A stretch of DNA of 64,000 nucleotides, taken from positions 5,455,642 to 5,519,641 of the forward strand of contig OX442422.1 in the NCBI GenBank assembly GCA_949361645.1, in the 5' to 3' direction. The notes under the pieces were generated by a model. The model was not told where the DNA came from and did not search any database. It saw only the letters and a program-made list of their open reading frames with translations. Positions 57,501 to 64,000 of this stretch are shown piece after piece. The stretch's first letter is position 1. Every line of letters begins with the position of its first letter. The position numbers and the translations under genes were made by a program. Source of the DNA: Spongilla lacustris (Eukaryota; Porifera; Demospongiae; Spongillida; Spongillidae).

Positions 57501-59132
57501 GTTGTATGTGTGTACTCTAATTAGAGGCTTCATGTTTGAAGGGGCCATGTTGATGACCGTGTAAATATGTGTACATAGTACCCATCTTATTGGCTGAACT
57601 ATTGTACCCACTATGTTGGCTGACCTATTGTACCCACTCTAGAATGGTGATACTTCATTCGACCTTGCTGCAAATGGAGGTTATACTACATGGGATTGTT
57701 TGGAACATCTTCTTTCTACTCCTGGTATTGATGTGAACATTAAGGATCGTGTAAGTTTGTGTATTGAATGTTACATGAACATTACAGTTATGATAATTAC
57801 GTTTGAATCGCTATATCGTCCGAACGGTAAAGGCTATTGCTATCCTTTTTTCATGACTTCATACTACACCATTGCTCCTTGGTAAAATACATTTTGGTGT
57901 TACGCACTTGCTCCGTGCCAGCATTGCAACATTCCAATAAAGCACCTGGTTCGAACCCAACATACGATTCCTTTCAGTAAGAGTAATCAAATCGCTTCAA
58001 ATTTGGTTTTTAGGTAGAGAGGTCCTATACCTATCTATTTGTTCTGTTCGTTAATTGTATGCTATCCGTTACGGAGATACAACTTTTTTCCGCTTGATCA
58101 TTGGCTCGAATCGAGCGGGAAAAGTGCACGTAGTTTGTTCAACTGTATCTCCATAACGGATGACATAAAAATTAACGAACAGGTACAATGTATAAGACCT
58201 CTCTACCTACAATCCGAATTTGAGATGATTTGATTACTCCTACACAAAGTTATGTTGGGTTTGAACCAGGTGCGGTATCGAACGTTGCAATGCTGGCACG
58301 GAGCAAGTGCAAGACACCAAAATGTATTTTACCATAGAGCAATGGTGAAGTATGAAGTCATGAAAATAGGTAGTAGATATACAACTGTAGCCTTTACCAT
58401 TCGGACAATATCGCGATTCAAACGTTATTTTATAATGTTATAAAACATAGGAAGTTTTCGCAGATACTGTCCCATATAATTATAATCATTATATTATTAT
58501 TATTATCATTATTATTATTATTATATATATACATGTATATATTATATTTTAATAGCTGTTGTAAATGTGCATTGACAAATCAGGTTCAATGGGACATAAA
58601 GCAGATATACATGTATAATAGGTATATGGAGATGTTGCTGATGCAACCTCTGTCTAAGCCAGCACTTCCCTCAGTGCTACAATAAAACATGCAATAGCTG
58701 CAGAAGCAAGCCTAGAAAAAGTTTTGTCATGCTTCTTTCCGGGTGGTGGTATTTAATTAATAACTCCCAACATCCTATGCATGTATGCTGTGCCATGCAC
58801 ATTCTTTCAATATTCATGGTGAGGTAATGATTATACAAAACTAGGGATGGCTCCAATTCATTGCACTTTTTTGTTTTGACCCCCCTCCCCCAAGAATTAA
58901 TTTATTTGCTCTATATATTTGTACTACATTGCACATGCTACAGTATGGTTCAAGTTCATTAATCATGGCTGCACTATATGGTCGTGTTACTTGTCTGGAT
59001 CAACTCCTTTCTACTTCTGATATCAATGTGGATATTGCATTCCAGAGAATTTTCGAACTTTACATTTCAAAGACAGATCCAGAAGATCTGGAAGAGACAG
59101 ATCCTTATTGTTCAGATTTCCTGACGATATAG
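45539..59132 (+). CDS. Ankyrin-repeat protein gene 3 (complete, 10 exons)
   Basis: Exons: 45539-45575 (same MSAILPEVIETV start), 45835-45926 (cap, LGNAVRRGDIGEVARLIKSG), 46353-46454, 53738-53839, 54222-54323, 55166-55273, 56186-56287, 56685-56789, 57643-57750 and terminal 58944-59132 (YGSSSLIMAALYG, acidic tail, TAG). All are in frame, about 348 residues. Internal order by first residue is D-Y-H-C(D type)-Y-V(H type)-N, i.e. two D-Y-H triplets plus a 36-codon exon. The intron between the third and fourth exons is 7.3 kb because of a 6.4-kb insertion; splice sites on both sides are intact, so the gene can still be functional. Role as for gene 2: a binding scaffold with unknown partner. Confidence 0.83.
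47257..48230 (-). pseudogene. Unrecognised intron-containing gene, minus strand
   Basis: Reading leftward from 48.23 kb, coding-looking stretches are ALDDIRNIISLYTAEPPRPL..DEEELKVV (about 48170-47998) and an exon bounded by TTTAG and GTACGT (47891-47982, YNKEMEAVTSKAGKKTKQSR, lysine-rich). Then comes a frame from about 47700 (LKRISYGESLSDTPAILTAL..LNGRPKYAK) that meets a TGA at 47557-47559. It continues in the same frame for about 100 codons (ASEESEVSYTENDELDLYDE..LLRRKGGRKF) to a TAA near 47257. Either this is a decayed gene or the TGA ends a protein and the rest is chance. No known domain recognised. It may be the element's own gene. Confidence 0.4.
48231..50226. other. Interior of the 6.4-kb insertion, no clear gene
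   Basis: AT-rich sequence. At 49278-49484 a minus-strand frame contains FASIYCRLGITLMRQNARAL, resembling the last residues of the non-LTR family in this window, so probably a retrotransposon tail. Nothing else supported. Confidence 0.4.
50227..52760. repeat. 153-bp satellite, about 16 copies
   Basis: GACTGCTGTCATGAGGTGTA recurs every 153 bp (for example 50547, 50700, 50853). Copies are highly similar; edge copies diverge. Most units contain one CTCACGTGACG (E-box core CACGTG); a few have CACGTA. Because 153 is divisible by 3, a 673-codon minus-strand frame results. Differences between units are not biased to third positions, so I do not regard it as coding. Confidence 0.9.
52761..53254. other. 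Spacer between satellite and right end of the insertion
   Basis: No repeat, RNA or coding feature recognised. Confidence 0.3.
53888..54005 (+). repeat. Truncated MITE copy in gene 3 intron
   Basis: Follows exon 53738-53839; same sequence as 50-166. Confidence 0.7.
55571..55823 (-). mobile_element. hAT-like fragment in gene 3 intron
   Basis: Same fragment and same position in the module as 18747-19015; the minus-strand tip is CAGTGGCGACCTGGTCGG. Confidence 0.45.
56334..56455 (+). repeat. Truncated MITE copy in gene 3 intron
   Basis: Follows exon 56186-56287; same sequence as 50-166. Confidence 0.7.
57799..58476. repeat. Foldback element, copy 4
   Basis: Same structure as 1846-2534, in the last intron of gene 3. 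Its left arm contains GGTTCGAACCC, identical in form to a tRNA B box. Confidence 0.75.
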
Positions 59133-61150
59133 AAGAGACAGATCCTGAAGATGACTAGCTATTGTTAACACTTTTAAACTGACTGTATGCTTGCCTGATA
59201 GAATGGTTTATTATTTATTATTGAATTATTACGTACTTGTATGTATTATTTTTAGTGTTATTATCAAAAGTGGTTATTATGATTTTGGTAATTCTACATG
59301 TATACACCACACATCTAAATCTACAATGCACTTCTACTCAACATCGCTCTTGAGTTGGCCCTAATTAGGGACATGTTCAGACGACCATATAGATTTAAAA
59401 TAACTCTGGACATCATTTGGTTGGTTTTGATGCAGAGCCTGCGGGCCAAACGTGAGATGTTCCGTCGTGCTTCTATGCCCCATGCACCATAGGCTTCCAC
59501 TGCTAAGGGCACACAGATCCATCTAAGTTCCTCACACTTTGGATCGTTTTCAATGTGCTTTCGGACTTCAGCAGATGCAGCTGCTGACCCCCCTGTGAAT
59601 CCTGCTTCGGCAATGACATTTGAGTTAAGTGGTGAAATCACAGTGAGGTCTAGGGGCTGCTGGTCTGCTGCAGAACCAGTTATTATCATTATTCAATGAA
59701 CATACATACTTGTAAGTACATGTACCCTATTACATGTATACATATGCATGTACTTAGGCTAGTCATTGTGTGGAACATCTGCTTTATCAATGTTAGCATA
59801 ACGAATAAGGTAATTTCGTCCCTATATATTTAGCGGATGTATGACTTCAATCAAAATCAAATGCTACAGGACAGGACAGACACCAGCTGCATGGGCACCA
59901 GTCCATGTACATCAGCTGGGCATATCAGCTGAGTTCCAGTACTTGATTTATACCTCAGTCTGACATTTTTAGGATACGTATTTTTAGCACAAAAAAATTC
60001 CAAAAGCTTAAAAGCTGAAATTCATAAGGTGAATGACATGTATTCCATCCTATATACCTGCAGCAAAATATATTTAGTGGCACAGCCCAATTCAACTTGA
60101 GATCAGGTTGGGATTCAGTGTCATCTGAGCTGTAAGCATTAAACAAGCAGCAGATACTTTTCGCTCAGTGATGCATGATATATATGTACATGATTTGAGC
60201 CAGTAACTAGGAAATACGTTTCACTATTTTTTTTTTCATTACAACCATATATCATGCATATAAGCTTATTGTTATTATTTGTATAATGCGTTCTGCACGG
60301 AGATGTACAGGCATTAATATCCTAAATACAAAATTCGGGATCATACAGTGGGGAGCATACAATCAGAACTTTCCTGACTTGTTGGCATGAGGGACATGAG
60401 GCCTGGCAAACCAGCTGGTTGGGCAATGATGGTTTTTTACTCCTACAAGTATTGAAAATTGGATATGAGCATGATATTATTGTTGGATGAATGATTCATT
60501 GATTGCTGGATGGACAGTGGTGATCTTTCTACTTTCAAATTGCAAAACAAGCTAGCTGCTCTTAATCACAGTACAGCAAGGTGGCATACTGTCATTGTGG
60601 TTACCACTTTATTAATGCGATCTTTCATTGCAACAGTTCCCTGTTTTTCTGATGAAGATGTTCTTCATTGCCCATCCCCCCCCTCCCCCCCTCCCCCCCC
60701 CCCCCCCCCTCACCAGCTTGAAGAATGTGCAGACCTTGCATGTACTGGTGTCCAAGGCCAGCTGATGTGCCCAGCTGATGTGCCCAGCTAATGTACTGGT
60801 GCCCAGCTGATGTACTGGTGCCCAGCTGATGTACTGGTGCCCAGCTAATGTACTGGTGCCCAGCTGATGTACTGGTGCCCAGCTAATGTACTGGCCGGCA
60901 TGGTGCCCAGCTAGTGTCTGTCCCGCCCTGCAGCATTTGACCTGAAAGTCATTCATCCGAGCCTCATTTTGGACAGACCATCTTGGAACACTATTTGGTG
61001 TGTTTCTGTTCTTTACTACAGACCTGTATTCCTTACGTGGAGTGGTTGATGTGTATGCTGGGTGGGGGAATGAAGCTAAAGCCTCTTTCCTAAAAGTAAG
61101 CAAAAGGTTTGCACTTCAGTTGGGAATGAGTATTTGCTGGGAACCATTTT
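59133..61150. repeat. 3' flank of ankyrin gene 3 (shared unit) with insertion and VNTR
   Basis: Matches the flanks of genes 1 and 2. Includes the retrotransposon tail at 59267-59679, a poly-C run at 60676-60711 and the GTGCCCAGCTGATGTACTG tandem repeat at 60733-60905. Past 61131 it runs on (GGGAACCATTTTGATGAGG) where gene 2's flank is interrupted. Confidence 0.7.
59267..59679 (-). mobile_element. 5'-truncated retrotransposon tail with 9-bp target duplication
   Basis: Flanked by TTATTATCA at 59258-59266 and 59680-59688; genes 1 and 2 have the uninterrupted site. On the minus strand it encodes PLDLTVISPLNSNVIAEAG, WICVPLAVEAYGAWG and LIRANSRAMLSRSAL, then a short 3' UTR. Same family as 22625-23935. 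The duplication fits target-primed reverse transcription. Confidence 0.8.
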
Positions 61151-61444
61151 GATGAGGCAGGAAAGAACTTGACTAGTAGTGTCTAGTACTTATTTCTTGT
61201 TTGCTGTCTATGAAGGTACACTTTATGATGATTATTATTAATAAGACCTCTGTACCAAGATCGGAAGCACTGTCCAGCATATATACATGAATGATGCTGG
61301 TCAGAGCCAATGCAAAGACCCTGCTAAGCAGATAAGAGTTTACCTAGGGATAAACTAGGACTTTAGTTAGTTAAAATATTGCGACTATATACCACTTGAA
61401 ATTCAGAACATATAGGCACCATTTGCGTCATTTGAAACGGTTCT
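61151..61444. other. Spacer before the second integrase transposon
   Basis: AT-rich. Contains a very short retrotransposon tail on the + strand (MMLVRANAKTLLSR, about 61290-61331). Nothing else seen. Confidence 0.4.
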
Positions 61445-61477
61445 TACGGTGGCCCGGTAGGTCGCGGAACAAAGCAG

Positions 61478-61645
61478 TCGACATAGAGCATTGTGCGCTC
61501 GACATAGAGCGCTCGACATAGAGCAGTTGACATAGAGCAGTCGACATAGAGCAGTCGACATAGAGCAGTTGACATAGAGCAGTTGACATAGAGCAGTCGA
61601 CACAGAAACGTCGACATAGAAACGTCGACACAGAAACGCCGAACT
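61478..61645 (+). repeat. 14-15-bp minisatellite inside the left TIR of copy B
   Basis: About 11 units of GTCGACATAGAGCA with G/T and C/T variants, the last three changed to CACAGAAAC forms. Confidence 0.85.
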
Positions 61646-62719
61646 ATGGGCGTGGCCCAGCGGAAGTACTATTTAGGCGTGACCCTTGTGAAGCGGATAA
61701 ATTAGTGCGTGGCCATCGGAAGTCGACACCGCCTACGGAAGTATAGTTGGTTTAATAGGCTAGCGATAATGGCGATCCATCGTACGCGTGACGATGGGGA
61801 AGTTGAGAGTAAGCCGTAAAGGCCAGAGATATTGGATTGGCAACGCGTCACGTGAGCCATAGAGATTGGCGATTTTTACTGTGCCATCCGACCTGGTGTA
61901 AATCGCACGTGCGTGTAAGTGTGAAACCTGTAAACTTCATCACAGATATAGCACCAGCGTTAAGAGCAATGAAGATGTTCTATTATTTTGGTCGATGCTA
62001 AATTGTAGTTGGGATGAGGAATCAATCAAAACTTTGTTTCAAATGGTTGTAGATTTATGGCTAACAGTTCGTGGTTATTCACACTCAAGTGCTTGGGTAG
62101 AAAAGTACAAGGTTGCCCAAAAGAAATCAACATAGAAGTCTAAAGGCATTAGGAAGCAGCTGTAGGCTATTGTCCATGTATGGGGTAGCTCGAGTGTTTA
62201 ATGCATTTGTACGGATTCGTCAACGGATGGCACACGTTAATAAGTGTTAAGTGGGTCCGTTGCCAATCCCTTTATATATTATCTCTGGTAAGGCTTATAC
62301 CACACATCGGGCCAACCATGCACTACGCAAATCTGCCATTTTCATTCTCTAGGGATCATAGTGCGATACTGGAGGCAGCGCAAACCTATTGCCGTTTTAT
62401 TGGCGTACTTGCGCTGGGTGTATACTCCGTGTCTTGCGGATATACGTGGCTGAAGGCAAAAATTAGCAGCCTCGGATTGAAACGACGAGGTGCTATTGAA
62501 ACGTTAACCAACCTTCTTCATTTGCAACAAGCCATTAAGGTAACAACAGCACATATATTGGTTAGTTCTCTTAACAAAATTTTGACTTATATAACGTGTA
62601 GGTGGAATTAACAACGTCAAACTGCCTATTAGGCTATAGGGCTATGTGGCGATTGCTCCAAACCAAGTATGGTTACACCGTGAAAAGGTAAAAATGTTAC
62701 ACTAATCCTATCTGTTGAG

Positions 62720-62953
62720 CACTGGTGGAGCCAGTATTTTTTTTATTGGGTGGCCCAACTTTAGGCCGATTCAACCAATAAGGGGGAGGGGGGTATGGGG
62801 GCCAGGGGGGGCCAACTGCAGACGTCACTGTACAAGCTTAAATCACAGGGGGTCCAACTGCAGACTTGACTGTACAAGCTTAAATCACAGGGGGGACCAA
62901 GCCCTCTCCAGCCCCCCCCCCCCCCCCTCCCCACCCCCCTTGCTCCGCCACTG
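62720..62953. mobile_element. hAT-like MITE in intron of integrase copy B
   Basis: Flanked by the 8-bp duplication CTGTTGAG (62712-62719 and 62954-62961). Tips CACTGGTGGAGCCAG and CTTGCTCCGCCACTG. Inside is a direct repeat CTGTACAAGCTTAAATCACA (two copies). Length 234 bp; no coding. Confidence 0.9.
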
Positions 62954-63151
62954 CTGTTGAGACAGCTTGTGTATACTTCCATTTTAGAGGCACCGTCATG
63001 ATGCTACTTGCACTGATGGACCCTCAAGGCACAAGTGATAGGAAGAAACATAGACTTAAAAGGCGAAATTACATCAATAAGGTATAACACTGAAAGGTGC
63101 TATACAGAATGGCAATTTACCTTCTCTGTTTTAAAAGGGACCAAATTGGTG

Positions 63152-63356
63152 AGACCGAGTCTCACCGAGGATATCCCGTAGGTGCTCTTGGGGCCGTTCC
63201 ACAGCGCTAAGGGCAGAGTCCCTGATATCCCGCTACCGGAGCTTCGACCGACTATGTCGGTCCAGGCTCTAGCCGCATCTCTGATGCCTATAAGGCGATA
63301 TGACGTAACTCCTAGTCCTAGCCAGCGCCTCGAGGTGCCGCACGTAGTGTTGGATG
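63152..63356. other. GC-rich insertion in the first-aspartate exon of copy B
   Basis: Copy A reads AACTGGTGCTGGCATATTGAT without interruption. Copy B has AAATTGGTG, about 205 bp, then TGGCACCTAGAT. The insert begins in a perfect hairpin GGTGAGAC-CGA-GTCTCACC (63148-63166) and is markedly richer in G+C than its surroundings. Origin unknown. Confidence 0.6.
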
Positions 63357-64000
63357 TGGCACCTAGATGGGTACGATAAGCTTAAACCATATGGTTTCCC
63401 CATTCATGGTTGCATAGACGGGTAACATTTCTGACACTTTTGAAGGTATGTGTTAAAATTATATAAATTGTAGTTTTTCCAGAAAAATTATCTGGTTGGA
63501 GGTATCAACTACTATTAACGACCCTTGTGTAGTGCTGATCGAACTATTACTTAGATGCACTAAAGAAGTTGGAAGGTCAGAACACTATACAATACACTTC
63601 TATTTTGCTAGGTTGTACATAAGTATGGTTTGATGATAATACTTAGGGTGTCCTATGCGAATAAGAAGTGACTGTGGAACTGAGAATACTTGTATCGCCA
63701 AATGCCAAATGACATTTAGGCATCATGGTACAGATCAATATGCTGGTCCTAACAGTTTTGTGTTTGGAACTTCGGTCCTAAATACAGTATGTTGTAATAT
63801 TGTAGCGGTTATCATGATATGTAAGTATGATATAAATTTATTGTATGTACGCATTGAAAGCTGGTGGTCAAGGTTAAGAATTTTTAAAACACAATGGTGG
63901 ATTACTCTTTTTAAGGTATTGTTATCATAAATGTGGTAGATCTAAATTTGTGGTTTAAAGTTCATGGAAACCATCTATTCATAAGGATTTGTTAGAAGAT

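Larger units (their letters stand above)
62318..63915 (+). pseudogene. Integrase-core (DDE) transposase-like gene, copy B (partial)
   Basis: A likely start is MHYANLPFSFSRDHSAILEA at 62318. Exons: 62318-62539 (to LGLKRRGAIET..QQAIK), 62602-62687 (LGYRAMWRLLQTKYG), 62988-63081 (MMLLALMDPQGTSDRKKHR), about 63141-63421 (interrupted; WHLDGYDKLKPYGFPIHG with the first D), 63483-63575 (IIWLEVSTTINDP), 63647-63786 (MRIRSDCGTENTCIAKCQ, second D) and 63850-63915 (RIESWWSRLRIFKTQWW, E). Exon lengths 86, 94 and 140 equal those of copy A. Damage: about 205 bp of foreign sequence in the fourth exon, and no AG before RIESWW (TGTA instead). The 3' part is outside the window. Confidence 0.65.
61445..64000 (+). 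mobile_element. Second integrase-type transposon (left end and gene; right end outside window)
   Basis: Starts with the same tip TACGGTGGCCCGGTAGGTCG as 41027. Just inside is a tandem array of GTCGACATAGAGCA units (61478-61645), unrelated in sequence to the array in copy A but at the same place. Then comes GAACTATGGG, also present after the array in copy A, and the gene below. The 6 bases before the tip are GGTTCT; the matching duplication must lie beyond 64000. Confidence 0.8.

Noticed and set aside
57946..57956. GGTTCGAACCC as evidence of a tRNA gene or SINE
   Set aside because: No A box or cloverleaf could be drawn around it, and the other foldback copies have GGTTCAAACCC in inverted arms.

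Overview
The window is eukaryotic, most likely from a marine invertebrate. A demosponge is my guess, not something the sequence proves. The evidence is many short exons with canonical GT-AG introns, no bacterial operon structure, a dense mix of animal-type transposons, long minisatellites and (ATT)n tracts. The background is AT-rich and full of the palindromic motif ACATGTACATGT. All gene models were made by eye from splice sites and reading frames; no search was run.

The host gene content is mainly a tandem family of three paralogous ankyrin-repeat genes on the + strand. Gene 1 enters from the left and ends at 4706. Gene 2 runs from 15171 to 24556 (11 exons, about 380 aa). Gene 3 runs from 45539 to 59132 (10 exons, about 348 aa). 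Nearly every internal exon encodes exactly one ankyrin repeat of 34-36 residues and is bounded by phase-0 introns, and the exons have multiplied as a D-Y-H triplet within each gene. The genes share first exon, terminal exon, promoter-proximal sequence, intron repeats and about 1.3-2 kb of 3' flank. A decayed ankyrin exon at 7148-7255 is the relic of another unit. A small gene for a CxxC/CxxC, tail-anchored protein probably spans 12181-14730, with an inverted minisatellite in its intron. A single C2H2 finger is encoded on the minus strand near 10.9 kb.

The rest is largely mobile DNA. From 7.8 to 10.8 kb lie several inverted-repeat elements, two of them (8188-8639 and 10149-10696) with clear target duplications. 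From 26.1 to 29.3 kb is a TIR-bounded block with a 24-bp minisatellite. From 29.3 to 36.1 kb is a palindrome of about 6.7 kb whose two arms carry separate retrotransposon insertions. From 36.4 to 38.3 kb are tails of a non-LTR retrotransposon family ending in (AAT)n, with further copies elsewhere.

From 39.2 to 45.4 kb a degraded Ty3/gypsy-like element sits inside the promoter region of ankyrin gene 3. Its gag holds a hAT-like element that holds a second hAT-like element. Its protease region holds a 3.3-kb transposon with 650-bp terminal inverted repeats and an intron-containing integrase-like (DDE) gene. A second member of that integrase family begins at 61445 and runs off the right end. I consider this family (6-bp target duplication, tips TACGGTGGCCCGG, a different minisatellite array just inside the tip of each copy) the most interesting item. 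A further 6.4-kb insertion (46973-53381) splits an intron of ankyrin gene 3; it has 12-bp TIRs, GCG-rich subterminal motifs, a minus-strand gene relic and a 153-bp satellite.
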